From Liopterus haemorrhoidalis (Eukaryota > Arthropoda > Insecta > Coleoptera > Dytiscidae), in the NCBI GenBank assembly GCA_963971575.1, contig OZ020611.1:204214419-204278418 (forward strand): a stretch of DNA of 64,000 nt, given 5' to 3'. Made by a program: the position numbers and the translations under genes. Below, piece after piece: positions 23,975-34,944 of the stretch; position 1 is the stretch's first letter, and each line of letters opens with the position of its first letter. The notes under the pieces are model-generated. The model saw only the letters and a program-made list of their open reading frames with translations, was not told the origin of the DNA and made no database searches.

Positions 23975-24287
23975 GATTCACGGTAAGTTCATCGAAAATC
24001 AATTCATCGAAGGCAAATTCATCCAAAATCCATTAATCGAAAACGAGTTCATCGAAAGCAAATTCATCGAAAATCAATTCATTGAATGATCAATTCATCG
24101 AATAGTCAATTCATCGAAAAAAAATATTTTGTAAATATTTAAGAGGAATGCCGAGGGAATCGGAAAGCCAAAAAAGCAGTGGTCAATAAAAGTTGACAGA
24201 CTACACTTATTAAATAACTATCATACTTGGCCTATTATATTGGCCTTTATATATAAACATGTCTAATAATAATTATAATAAATAATA

Positions 24288-24609
24288 CAGTAATCCCCGA
24301 AATACGTAGTTAATGCGGACCGTAGACTTTTGGGTAACTTGAATTCTACGTAAGTCGAATTGGAATTCTTATAAAGGAACAAAATAAATATAAACTACAT
24401 AAATACGTATATATAATAGAAACAAGACAAAAATAAACTGAAATTTATTTACATATACTATTCTATATGTACATACATACAAATAGAAAATAATTCTATG
24501 TAAAATTGTATATTACTCTACTCAAAAAAATTTCCATTTTTTTAAATTTTCATTTTACGTAACTGCGAATTTACGTAAGTCGCGTGTTACGTATCTCGGG
24601 GGATTATTG
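24288..24609. mobile_element. Mariner/pogo-type MITE nested in the foldback element
   Basis: The ends CAGTAATCCCCGAAATACGT and, reversed, CAATAATCCCCCGAGATACG are flanked by TA (24286-24287 and 24610-24611). TACGTAA motifs repeat subterminally. AT-rich non-coding interior. Confidence 0.8.
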
Positions 24610-24879
24610 TATAACAATATTAATGGTACTTGTTGTGTTATCTGTCACCACATTTTTAATATATAATTTTTGCAAATTTAAATTAAGTTTTAGTGAGATC
24701 ATTTTTGGTGCATATTTGCGGATAATCAAAGAATCAAAGATATATATTTTTTTAAACCATATAAAATTGTTTATGCAATTATTTCTTAGTCTGTCTACTT
24801 TTATTGACTTTCCGATCCCCTCGGCATTCCTCTCAAATATTTACAAAACTTTTTTTTTCGATGAATTGACGATTCGATG

Positions 24880-25186
24880 CAGGGCCGCCCCTAGCATTTG
24901 CGGGGCCTGGGGCTAAACTGGAATTGCGGGGCCCCAAAACTGGATTTGCGGGGCCCCATCTATATATATTGAATAACGATATTTTATTTAATATTAATAA
25001 CTATTAATAAAGTACACATAGGTACTTAATTCAATGAAAATATAATTTTTTTCCAACTATTTATAAAACTTGGAATATTTTTAATGTATTTTATTATTTT
25101 ATTACTTGAGGGTCGAAGTGCGGGGCCCTTACAGGCGCGGACCCTGGGGCAGGTGCCCCACTTTCCCCCGCATAGGGGCGGCCCTG
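24880..25186. mobile_element. hAT-type MITE nested in the foldback right arm
   Basis: The ends CAGGGCCGCCCCTAGCATTT and, reversed, CAGGGCCGCCCCTATGCGGG are flanked by the exact 8-bp duplication ATTCGATG (24872-24879, 25187-25194). A second copy is at 31141-31470. Confidence 0.9.
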
Positions 25187-25339
25187 ATTCGATGAATTGA
25201 TCATTCGATTAATTTATTTTCGATGAACTCGTTTTCGATGAACTCGTTTTCGATGAACTTGCTTTCGATGAATTGATTTTCGATGAATTTACTTTCGATG
25301 AATTGATTTTCGATGAACTCGTCGGTTACCGATTGCGCG

Positions 25340-26705
25340 CCATGTCGAAGACTCTACTTCGACAGATAGGTTTTTCTTCCCAGTCTGAGGCTTTTTAGGT
25401 TGTTGTTGTATTGTTTCTTAGAAACTCCCTACCTCTACAGCCTCATTTTAAAAGGGTTTAAAATATAGCCCTGTGTTTTTATATCATAGATATTAATTTT
25501 TCAACTTGAAAAAGCTGTTTTTTATTTCAAGTCCGTGTAATAACTTTGTTTTGTAAACTAAGGTATTGTTTAATTTAATTATAAGCAAAATTTTATTACA
25601 GCAATGAACTACTATGAATAACAAAAGGACTGAAAAATTCAGTTAACGGTAGGTACGTATAACCCCCACAAATTATAAGTTTCTGACACAAAACTAATAA
25701 TATGAAATAAAATTATTAACAATCTTGAAGAAAATATTTTTGTAAAAATGTTATCGTTTAATAATTTAATATACTCTATCTCAGAAAGACTGATAGTAAT
25801 AAAATTTATTATTTGTAAAAAGTTATTGTTTTTTCAACCCCTTGTCACCGCGGAGCTTACGTTCCACTAACATACTGTGGACAAAAAAAACGCGAGTAAT
25901 AAGATTAAGCGTATACACATTACGTCGGGAGGAAATTTTCACTGGTTAATAACAGGAGTAGTTTTTCACTGTATAACAACATTAAGAACCAGTTCGCATT
26001 TTGAAAAATATATAAATAAATAACCGGTTCATCTGAACCGGCTCCAGCCCAGTACTGCATATATACATATACAAAAACAGACATTCAGATCAATTCTGTA
26101 AAAAGTTACTGTGTAATAACGTTACTGCAACATAAAATATTACAAAAAGTATAATGCCTTTCATTCATGATAGTAACTGACCTTGCTCATAGTAACGAAT
26201 TTAGTTACAATTATCATAGAAACAGAGTTACAGAATTGGTCTGATTATGTGTACATAGTGCCGAAGGGGTGATAGTGGCCAGTTAGATTCGAAACGCTCA
26301 AAGTGTTAGGAGCATATTCCAGCGGTAATCGGCTGCTACTGTTAATTGCTACGCTATTAAAAAATAAATAAAATTATTATTTCCCAAGTGCGTGAAGTTA
26401 AAACTGGAACAAATACATGGATAACGAGGGATTACTGTACTGTTATTATTTCATATGGCAATGTCTAGGTTTTAGAGATTTTCAGGTCGCAACTAGCGTC
26501 CTCTGACATGACCTAACGATTACTTTTTACAGTAGCCGATACCACCGTGCCCTGTGAAGCATGACCCATATTTTCGAAAATTAATTCACAGATACAGGCA
26601 CTCATTGTAAAGAATCTGAGCCTAGGGTTGCAACAGCCAAGTTTTTTTAAAAATATTTTTGCCCATACTAGATCGTTCTCATGATTCCACACTTTCAAAC
26701 CAAGT
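25340..26705. other. No supported gene
   Basis: AT-rich. At 25764-25830 there is a direct copy of the left end of the MITE at 26706 (tatactctatctcagaaaga), suggesting a half-deleted second element. Nothing else could be named. Confidence 0.45.
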
Positions 26706-27116
26706 GAGCTATACTCTATCTCCGAAAGACTGATAGTAATAAAATTTATTATTTGTAAAAAGTTATTGTATTATCACACAGAAGCGGTAAAACAAAAGCG
26801 ACAAAATATTAATAGTTCGAAACGAAATATTGTTAAAAACAACTGAGTGTGCCGCACATCTTATATGGGAATACGAATTCGGGTTAAACACAATAGATCA
26901 TAAAAATTTGACCCTAAAATTTTTAGGGAAAATGTGGTCACAGGGGTGTGTTTAATGATATGATAAATATGGTCACAGGCGTGCGTTTAATAAAATGATA
27001 AATAGTAATAAAGAAATACACAAAACCAATTTAAACGTGTTTAAAATGTGCACTGGTTACTGCCTGACAAAAAGATTTATTACTATCAGTCTTTCTGAGA
27101 TAAAGTATAATAGATA
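26706..27116. mobile_element. MITE with ~35-bp terminal inverted repeats
   Basis: The left end TATACTCTATCTCCGAAAGA and the right end in reverse complement (TATACTTTATCTCAGAAAGA) match over about 35 bp. A third copy of the end at 25764 is in direct orientation. No coding content. Confidence 0.65.
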
Positions 27117-27413
27117 ACAGACAACAATTTTCTGTAATTTTCAAATATATTTGTGGATTTCATTTTTTTTTTATATTTTGGTATACATAACAAAGATAAC
27201 TATTAGTATTAAATATATTGAAAGTGAAATAAAATACTTTTGACAAAGCCAATTTCTCTCTAATATCTTTCTTTCTCTGTTGACAATAGTGCAGGGTTAG
27301 TTTGCCTTTCTTGTGACATCGACGACCTGAGGTAATTTTTGATTAATTGTAATTTAGAAAAACACCTTTCCTCTGATACCACAGTTTCAAACAGACTTAT
27401 AGGCCAAAGTAAT

Positions 27414-27494
27414 TACCGTATTTTTCGGACCATAAGACGGAATACCATATTTCGGAATAATCGGGGTGCGTCTTATGGTCCGAAATTACGTTGT
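27414..27494. mobile_element. Small palindromic MITE (TTTTTCGGACCATAAGACG)
   Basis: Two inverted arms, TTTTTCGGACCATAAGACGG and CGTCTTATGGTCCGAAAT, surround a loop of about 30 bp. A very similar palindromic mariner-type MITE end is widespread in animals. Confidence 0.65.
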
Positions 27495-27526
27495 TTAAAA
27501 AATTAATTAGATGTCAATTATGAATT

Positions 27527-28456
27527 TTCACACATTTCAGGGTTTCGCAGGTATTTAGTAAGTGAATGATGATTATTTGGGATGCCAAAGCAAATTTAAT
27601 GTTAAAATATTTATTTTGTTAATTTTAATTCGAATGCCTAATACCATTATTTAGGTTTCTTAATATGTGCAGTTTTTTTTTTTTTTATATATAGCAAGGT
27701 TCATTATGATTTTGAAAATTGTACCTATGGCTTCCATTGGTTGTTTTAAGTCATAACCCCGCCCCTCTAATTTCGTGTTTTTCAACCCCTCTTTTTCAAT
27801 TTCAACAATATCCACTGGTTATTAAATTTACGCTTTAAAAAAAAAAAATGCAAAAAAAAAACAGAAAAAATTAAATTGCCTTGAGAGCGGAGAAAACATA
27901 AGTTTGCAAATTAGAACGCGAGCATGCTAGCCTTTATACTATCAAAGCATGCTGGTTCACTGTCTTAGATAAGTTATTAATTATTTTACGTGGTCAAGCA
28001 AAAAACACAAAAAATGCGTTATTTTCCGAAAGCATAATCTGATCAAAAATTCCTGTTGTACTATTCCGGTTCACGCAAATGTACATTACTTAGAATTTTT
28101 TCAGATTTTTAGTTTAAACCATCTGGGCTACAGGTGTGGGACAAATTTTTTTTTTGCATAATTTTGGCAAAAATATCGTCATAATAATTTATTTTGCAAA
28201 AATAAAATTTTGGTCGTTAATCCACGTACTAAGGGCTTTCATTTGATACCCTACTCAGAATTTAAAAAAAATATATTTTTTTTCGATGAGCAGATATTGG
28301 TTTATATTTTTAGGGGGATATGTTTTTTTAGATGTTTTAGTACTCTTCCAAATTTCAACTCTCTAGGTTTACCTGCTGGACTAGAAAAATTTTACCGAAC
28401 AGACAGACAGACAGACGACAAAATGACGGTATAAGGGTTTTTTTGTCATACCTACA
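27527..28456 (-). mobile_element. Family A copy A4, 5' end lost at a LINE tail
   Basis: It has the 3' hairpin remnant, subterminal repeat, a degraded tRNA-like module (27888-27945) and a short (CAGA)n at 28401-28415. It stops at cctacaaa, where (TCAA)n of a LINE 3' end begins. The missing accctaaaaa shows the LINE insertion removed or displaced the terminus. Confidence 0.65.
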
Positions 28457-28645
28457 AATCAATTCAATCAATCAATCAACTGGCTTTTACAACCCTTAGA
28501 GGGTTTTTGCTGCCTCCACAAATTTCTTCCATCTTCCGCAGTCAGGCGCTAATCTTCTCCAATCATGGGCATCAATTCTTTGCAGGTCTTTGTGCGCATT
28601 GTCCAGCCATCTCATTCGAGGTCTTCCTCTTGGTCTGTGTGTACC
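28457..28645 (-). pseudogene. LINE ORF2 C-terminus with (TTGA)n tail
   Basis: On the minus strand the reading RGRPRMRWLDNAHKDLQRI, then DWRRLAPDCGRWKKFVEAAK, ends in a TAA at 28496-28498, followed by a (TTGA)n tail. RGRPxxRWxD near the end of the ORF is typical of RTE-type and related LINEs. Only the last ~55 residues remain, as expected of a 5'-truncated copy made by target-primed reverse transcription. Confidence 0.8.
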
Positions 28646-28734
28646 TGTAACGCTATCTTATACTCTTCTCACTGGTAGTGTGATCAATTCAGACCACATA
28701 AAACAGAATCAACCAAGAAAATATAATAGAAAAG

Positions 28735-29075
28735 AATAGTCAACGACAACCCTTGGATGTGTCGGTTAATAAACTATTTAATAATTTTATGCGGGAAGAG
28801 TAGAACAAACGAATGGTAAAGCCAAATCGCGATGTTACAGCAACAACGTATGAAACGGATGACAATTTCAGAAGCACCTGGGTAATAAATTCAAGGGAAG
28901 CTGTAAAAGAAAAGACGATTATAAAGTCTTAATAAAAAATGCGGTATAAGCAACACATTGAATAGTATCGAAGATGACTTGGTTTTTGAAGAAATTGACA
29001 ACAATAGTTCAGACGAAAATAATACGAACAGTGGCACTAACAAGACAAGTGATAGTAGGTACAAAGGGTGAAGAT
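28735..29075 (+). pseudogene. pogo/Tigger-type transposase C-terminus
   Basis: The reading QPLDVSVNKLFNNFMREE matches the LQPLDVxVNKPFK segment near the DDE domain end of pogo-like transposases. Further on come STWVINSREAVKEKTIIKS and, after a frameshift, CGISNTLNSIEDD, the usual C-terminal KCGISNALDGxEDD motif. In-frame stops at 28801 and near 28930 make it inactive. The N-terminal HTH and most of the DDE domain are missing. Confidence 0.8.
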
Positions 29076-29145
29076 GAACAGAATGTTGCTGGTACAAGTT
29101 AGCGTAGGCTGACCAAATTATTTTACAGAAATAGAGTATGCTAAA

Positions 29146-29300
29146 AAAAGGTTCTCACTCTAGAAATACAAGTGATGAGCAAAAAAAAGGTCCTCACTTT
29201 AAAAATACAAGTGATGAGCAAAAAAAAGGTCGTCACTCCAAAAATACAAGTGATGAGCAAAAAAAAAGGTTCTCACTCTAGAAATCAAATGACGAGCAAA
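29146..29300. repeat. Four tandem ~36-bp minisatellite units
   Basis: Units of the form aagtgatgagc + A-run + ggt(c/t)ctcact(c/t)(c/t)(a)aaatac repeat four times. This is the longest array of this unit in the window and the only one here not obviously within a MITE. Confidence 0.85.
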
Positions 29301-29927
29301 AATATTATATTGAGAGTTCTTTTATAAAAAGAAAGAGTATAGAAGATATTACTTAAAAAAGAGTATCATACTCTAAAAAATCAGCTGTGGCCACCACAGG
29401 ACTGACCGCCATCATTAAGTACTTATACAAAATACATTCTAGAAGCAGAGTAGAAATAACCAGGGATGGGGAGTCGGAGTCGGAGTCGGGAGTCGGGAGT
29501 CGGAAAAAGTTATCGACTCTCGACTCTTTGATTACATTTTTATCAATCCGAAAACAAAAGCAAAATATCATTCTACCAGAAGTTTTTAAAGCACGGAAAC
29601 AGGAACGACATTTTGTTCTCTGTTCATGAACGAAAATAAAATTAAAAATATTCAATACCGGTTTTACACGGTTTCCTTCATGCTTTCCAGTTAAAACTTT
29701 AATTAATAATACTAGTATTAACAGATTAATGATGTAGGATAAAGATTTTTGTTTTAGTCATATCTAATTTTTCTTTTTCTGTATACTTTGTTTATTATGT
29801 TAAAACGGAACTAAACTGGATTTTTATTTTCTCAAGTTGTAACGAGCTTTGTGATTATTTAATGTTTCATGTTGGCAGCTAAAATCTATATGTCAAATAA
29901 AAAAGTGACATGTTATGAAAAATAAAG

Positions 29928-30113
29928 TACAGTCTGTTCCAAACGATTAGGCGGAACTAACCGGAATTTTCATTTTTGTTGTCATTAGCTATTTTTTTAT
30001 ATATTGAAGTTGGCTTTTCCTGAACAAAATGATCAAAAGCTTCAATCAAACGGTAAAAGTAACTAGAATTGAAAATCTAGTTCCGCCTAAACCAAAGGAA
30101 CTGACTTTATATA
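29928..30113. mobile_element. Mariner-type MITE ('AGTCTGTT' family)
   Basis: TACAGTCTGTTCCAAACGAT at the left and, reversed, AAGTCAGTTCCTTTGGTTTA at the right, each followed by GGCGGAACTA, form inverted repeats. Nested in the hAT at 29461. Confidence 0.65.
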
Positions 30114-30205
30114 AAATACAAAACAAAAATGTTTAAAACTGATATATTCGAAAATTTGTATTAAAAATGACTCAGCTCACCCCAACCCAAGATATTTAAT
30201 GTAAG

Positions 30206-30393
30206 TATAGTCTGTTTCTTTGGTTTAAGCGGAATTAGATATCCAAATCTACTAACTTTTAAGGATTGAATGAGGCTTTGTATCATTTTGTTTATCAAAA
30301 TCCCACATTGATCGTTAAAAAGTGAACTCGTGATAATTTAAGAAAATAAAAATTCCATTTAGTTCTGCTTGAACATTTGGTATAGACTTAGAC
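30206..30393. mobile_element. Mariner-type MITE ('AGTCTGTT' family)
   Basis: TATAGTCTGTTTCTTTGGTT at the left matches the reverse complement of the right end (...gcttgaacatttggtatagac). Second copy in the same host hAT. Confidence 0.65.
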
Positions 30394-30864
30394 TTACAAT
30401 TTACGAGTGAAAGGAGTCGGGAGTCGGAGTCGGAGTCGGAGTCGGAGTCGGAGTCGATTTTGAAAAATACCGACTCCGGAGTCGAGAGTCGGGAGTTGAT
30501 AATTTTTCTGTCGACTCCCCATCCCTGGAAATAACTTGGCCTAATATTTTCTAACAGAGGTATTATTTATCGTGGCCATGGAAACGTTACATATACGTAT
30601 GAAATAATTGAGAAAATAGCAACTTTTGATCAATAAATTTTTTCGAAATATTTTTCTGTTGTGAAATATTCACAAAAATCTTAAAATCGACACGAGTAAA
30701 CTCCCATTTTTAGTCAACCGATTTTTACCAAAAGTTGATCAACTCGTGCCATTGATGGCAGAATGCCAGATTTCTACTTAAATATGAAGTTTCATAAAAA
30801 TCCTTTAAGCCGAATTTGCTCTGCACGTGTACACAGACAGACGGACGGACAGACGGACAGACAG

Positions 30865-30898
<34 letters not shown>

Positions 30899-31140
30899 CG
30901 ACAGACATCATGCTAAAAATAGACAAAACGTTATGTAGGGACCTCAATTCGTGGAGATCCATCGAAATCTCGAAATGTCAAAATCGGTATGATCACAATA
31001 CCTCCCTTATATTTGTTGGCGGTCGGTAACAATAGGTATTTTTCGATCATTATTATATCTACTATTCCGATTTCCATCAGTGTTCATTATTGAGATTTTT
31101 TCAGATGTTTAGATCAACCACTCTGGCAAATAGGGTGAGT

Positions 31141-31470
31141 CAGGGCCGCCCCTAGCATTTGCGGGGCCTGGGGCAAAACTGGATTTGCGGGGCCCCAAAA
31201 CTGGATTTGCGGGGCCCCAAAACTGGATTTGCGGGCCCCCATCTATATATATATTGAATAACCATATTTTCTTTAATATTATTAACTATTAACAAAGTAC
31301 ACATACTTATATTCGATGAAAATATAAATTTTTTCCAACTATTTATAAAACTTGGAATAATATTTTTAATGTATTTTGTTATTTTATTACTTGACGGTCG
31401 AAGCGCGGGGCCCTTAGAGGCGCGGGACCTGGGGCAGGTCCCCACTTGCCACAGCCTAGGGGCGGCCCTG
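31141..31470. mobile_element. hAT-type MITE, second copy of the CAGGGCCGCCCC family
   Basis: The ends are CAGGGCCGCCCCTAGCATTT and, reversed, CAGGGCCGCCCCTAGGCTGT. The flanks gggtgagt and gggtgggt are an 8-bp duplication with one change. The interior holds a tandem aaaactggatttgcggggcc repeat, three units. Confidence 0.85.
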
Positions 31471-31514
31471 GGGTGGGTACAAGTGTTTGTTGAAATATTA
31501 TTGGTGAAGATCCC

Positions 31515-32374
31515 ATAAAAAAATTGATGTGAAGTGTGAATATTCACACATTTCAGGGTTTCGCAGGTATATAATTAGTGAAGGCGGTATGCTGAGTGTG
31601 TAGGACAAATTTTACTTTATAGTAATCACGACAAAATGAACGATATTTTTAAAATAATTTATCGTCTGTTAATCATATAATAAGACTGGTTATTAAATTT
31701 AAGCTCTTAAAAATTAAATACAACATTTGTCAAAATATAACTAGAATTTTGACAAAATAATTTCAACATAATAAAAATGCAAAAAAAAACAGAAAAATAA
31801 AACTCACTCCGTCCGTACTCGAACTCGAAACCCTTCGTTTTCCAGAGAATTTTAGCTTCCGACACCAGCGCACCAACGCGTTGCGCCATCTGACGCTTAG
31901 CGTATCAGTGTCTTACATTGGTATAACTTTTGTACTTTGTGAACCAAAAACCACAAAAAATGCGTTATTTTCCGAAAACATAATCTGATCAAAAATTCCT
32001 GTTGTACTATTTCGGTTCACACCAATATACATTACTTGGAATTTTTTTAGATTTTTAGTTTAAACCATCTGGGCTACAGGGTGTGGGACAAAATTTTTTT
32101 TGCACAATTTTGGCAAAAATCGCATCAAAATAATTTATTTTGCAAAAATAAAAATTTGATCGTTAATCCACGTACTAAGGGCTTTCATTTGATACCCTAC
32201 TCAGAATTTAAAAAAAATATTTTTGTTTTCGATGAGCACATATTTGTTTATATTTTTAGGGGGGTATGTTTTTTAGATGTTTTAGTATTTTTCCTATGTG
32301 CGGGTCAAAGAGTTGTATAAACATGCCAAATTTCAACTCTCTAGGTTTAGCCGTTTGGCTACAATTTTAACCGA

Positions 32375-32416
<42 letters not shown>

Positions 32417-32468
32417 GACAAAATGACGGTATAAGGGTTTTTTGGTCATACCTACAAAACCCTAAAAA
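31515..32468 (-). mobile_element. Family A copy A5 with a distinct tRNA-like module
   Basis: All family landmarks are present: 3' hairpin GTGTGAATATTCACAC, subterminal inverted repeats, (CAGA)n at 32381-32417, and the terminal ggtcatacctacaaaaccct. The 3' region is the 'aggcggtatgctgagtgtg' variant, and the tRNA-like module differs from those of A1 and A2. Confidence 0.75.
31810..31893 (-). other. tRNA-like module type 2 in family A copy A5
   Basis: On the minus strand TGGCGCAACGCGTTGGTGCG looks like a tRNA D-arm/A box, and GAGTTCGAGTAC a B box, about 60 bases later. The D-arm resemblance is the best of the set. The acceptor stem ends do not pair convincingly. Confidence 0.6.
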
Positions 32469-33000
32469 TGATTTTTCAAAAATAAAAATTTGCTTGTTTA
32501 TCCTCTCATTCTGAGGTTTCATTTGATACCCCACTCAAAATTTTATTTTTTCATTAAATACATCTTTGTTTATATTAATCTCTTATTGAGTTTTATGTAC
32601 TCTATATAGTTTTGCTAGATGTGGGAGTTATAACATGCCAGATTTCTACTTTCTATGTTCGCTGTTTAGCTATAATTTCTACCCGACAGACAGACAGATA
32701 CATACGCAGTGGCGGCGCTAGCTCTTAAAAACTGGGGGGGGGGGGGGCAGAAAATTTTTGAGTAACATTTAGGGGGGCCAAGAATTATTTGAAATCATTT
32801 TTTTATCGTCTACTCATGAAAATACAAGTGATGACCTAAAAAAAAGGTCCTCACTTCTACAATACATTATTCTCCAAGCAATTCTAGAACAATTTTTTGG
32901 GGGCCTGGGCCCCTGGATCCCCGCTAGCGCTGCTACTGCACATACGGGACGTTATAAGGGTGTTTTTGGTGCTCATTCCTACAAAACCCTAAACAAGGAA
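32469..33000 (-). mobile_element. Truncated family A relative, interrupted by a MITE
   Basis: It carries the 5' half only: aaaccctaaac terminus, gacgttataaggg, short (CAGA)n at 32687-32698, then sequence diverged from family A. It directly follows copy A5 head to tail. The CAGTGG MITE inserted in the (CAGA)n flank. Confidence 0.6.
32707..32938. mobile_element. hAT-type MITE (CAGTGGCGGCGCTAGC)
   Basis: The ends are CAGTGGCGGCGCTAGCTCTT and, reversed, CAGTAGCAGCGCTAGCGGGG. The flanks tacatacg and cacatacg are an 8-bp duplication with one change. A run of about 15 G and one unit of the ~36-bp minisatellite (32818-32875) lie inside. Confidence 0.85.
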
Positions 33001-33186
33001 AACAGATCGAAGTGATGACAACAAAAAGGAAAACGACTCGATAATAATGACAAAAATAATCTGATTTCATTCTAACCCCCCTAACCCCTAACTGCCCACG
33101 CCACAATTGCTAACCTTCCTCAATCTTATGCTTCCTTTTCGTCAAAACGTTAAAATACCTATTGTAATTTATATATTCCCTTAGGC

Positions 33187-34182
33187 ACAAAAAATTGATG
33201 TGAAGTGTGAATTTTCACACATTTGCAGGGTTTCACAGGTATTTAGTAACTGAATGATGATTATTTGGGATGCCAAAACAAATTTTATGTCAAAATATTT
33301 TTTTATGAATTTTAATTCGAATGCCTAATACCATTATTTAAGTTTTTAAATATGTACAGTATTTTTTTTTTTATATAGCAAGGTTCATTAAGATTTTGAA
33401 AATTGCGCCTATGGCTTCCATTGGTTGCTTAAATCATAAGCCCCGCCCTCTGATTTCGTATACATTCAAACATAGAATTAAATTGATGTAATAGAACACT
33501 TCCCACTGGTTATTAAATTTACGCTTTTAAAAATTAAATGCAACATTTACCAAAATATAACTAGAATTTTGACAAAATAATTTCAACAAAATAAAAATGC
33601 AAAAAAAAAAACAGAAAAATTAAAATTGACAGGATTCGAACTCTAGTTTGCAAATAAATATTTAACATATTTTAGTTAAAAAAACCAAAAAATGCGTTAT
33701 TTTCCGAAAACATAATGTGATCAAAAATTCCTGTTGTTCTATTCCGGTTCACACAAATGCACATTACTTAGAATTTTTTCAGATTTTTAGTTTAAACCAT
33801 CTGGGCTACAGGGTGTGGGACAAAAATTTTTTTGCACAATTTTGACAAAATTCGCTTCAAAATAATTTATTTTGCAAAAATAAAATTTTGATCATTAATC
33901 CACGTACTAAGGGCTTCCATTGATACCCTACCCGAATTTTAAAAACATATATTTTTTTTCGATGAGCACATATTTGTTTATATTTTTAGGGGAATATGTT
34001 TTTTAGATGTTTTAGTATTTTTCGGGTAATGTGCGGGTCAAAGAGTTGTATTAGCAAGCCAAATTTCAACTCTCTAGGTTTAGCCGTTTGGCTACAATTT
34101 TTACCGAACAGACAGACAGACAGGCAGACGACAAAATGACGGTATAAGGGTTTTTTGGTCATACCTACAAAACCCTAAAAAG
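33187..34182 (-). mobile_element. Family A copy A7
   Basis: Both termini are present, with (CAGA)n at 34110-34124. The tRNA-like module is reduced to its B-box half (gacaggattcgaactctag, 33629-33647), followed by a short AT stretch. Confidence 0.7.
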
Positions 34183-34944
34183 AAGAAGAATAAAAATTAT
34201 ATTAGAACCAGAAGCATTTGTACTACAACACGGTTTCCCAAAATTATTATAGTCAAATTAGAGCGATGTTGTGCTGCCTTGTATAAAAAATAAATGTAAA
34301 ATAAGTATATTCAGTACCTATGGGGCATAGGTACCTGTTAGAGGGCGTCACAGGGTCCCGCGTTTCGTACGTCCGCATCAACATTTTAAGATTTTTTGCG
34401 CAGCTATTTTGTAATTGCAGTTGCAGTAATTGCAATTATTTTGTCTCGCTTTGCAATTATTTTTGCGGGTCTAGACGTACTCTCCAAATTTATTAAATAC
34501 CAAAATATAAACTGTGTTGTAGGCTTGTTGGATCACGTGTCATTGTGCACCTGAATTCTTGTCAACATGCTGAATATTGCAGTAATATTACACATCGGGT
34601 GTGACGTCACCATTTATGCAATTTCTATGTTCAACATTATAAATATATAAATCAGCAAATTTCTGCTGGACTACATCACTGACCCTCTAACCTACTTATT
34701 AAAAAGTGCTCCTTGCAACAAATAATATGCTAGCATCAGCTCCCTGCGATCAACGTGATAACAACGTTTATAAAATCATTCAAAATATATTATTCAACAT
34801 GGAGATTGTTAAATAATATATTTTAAATTAGAAAGGAAAATAAAAACTGACTGTGATTTTTGCCTGTATAATTAGAATTAAATCGTGCGGATGCGGATTA
34901 TATATCATATCCGCTTATCCGCAATATCCGCGTGAACATAAAAT
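34183..34944. other. No supported gene
   Basis: The stretch includes a patch of (GCGGAT)-type motifs at 34885-34935 shared with 2020-2090, and otherwise plain AT-rich DNA. Confidence 0.45.

Larger units (their letters stand above)
23975..25330. mobile_element. Foldback-type element with tandem-repeat arms and 9-bp TSD
   Basis: The left arm is an array of ~12-13-bp units of the form TTCATCGAAAA(C/T)(G/C)A. The right arm is the same array inverted (TTTTCGATGAACTCG...). Inside the arrays both arms continue with a matching stretch (gaggaatgccgagggaatcg / cgatcccctcggcattcctc). The 9-bp duplication GATTGCGCG lies at 23966-23974 and 25331-25339. Long arms built of short tandem repeats with 9-bp duplications are features of Drosophila Foldback and some MULE elements. 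Two further elements are nested inside it. Confidence 0.85.
29461..30527. mobile_element. hAT element with (GAGTCG)n subterminal repeats and exact TSD
   Basis: Both ends read CAGGGATGGGGAGTCG. The 8-bp duplication GAAATAAC lies at 29453-29460 and 30528-30535. GAGTCG hexamer arrays lie next to each end (29470-29505 and 30416-30460). No transposase. Two AGTCTGTT-family MITEs are nested in it. Confidence 0.92.
29380..31030 (-). mobile_element. Family B copy B4, split by a hAT element
   Basis: It opens TCAGCTGTGGCCACCACAGG and closes TTGGCGGTCGGTAA. The hAT at 29461-30527 interrupts it at GAAATAAC. The microsatellite (30835-30905) is a mix of CAGA and CGGA units. Removing the insert aligns it with the complete copy at 56450-57098. 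Confidence 0.8.

Noticed and set aside
24000..25330. CRISPR-like array because of short regular repeats TTCATCGAAAA
   Set aside because: There are no unique spacers of fixed length. The repeats are adjacent, inverted at the other end, and bounded by a 9-bp duplication in a eukaryotic genome.
25764..27116. LTR retrotransposon, because of direct repeats at 25764 and 26706
   Set aside because: The repeat is an inverted-repeat MITE end also found inverted at 27116. There is no TG...CA boundary, primer-binding site or gag/pol reading between.
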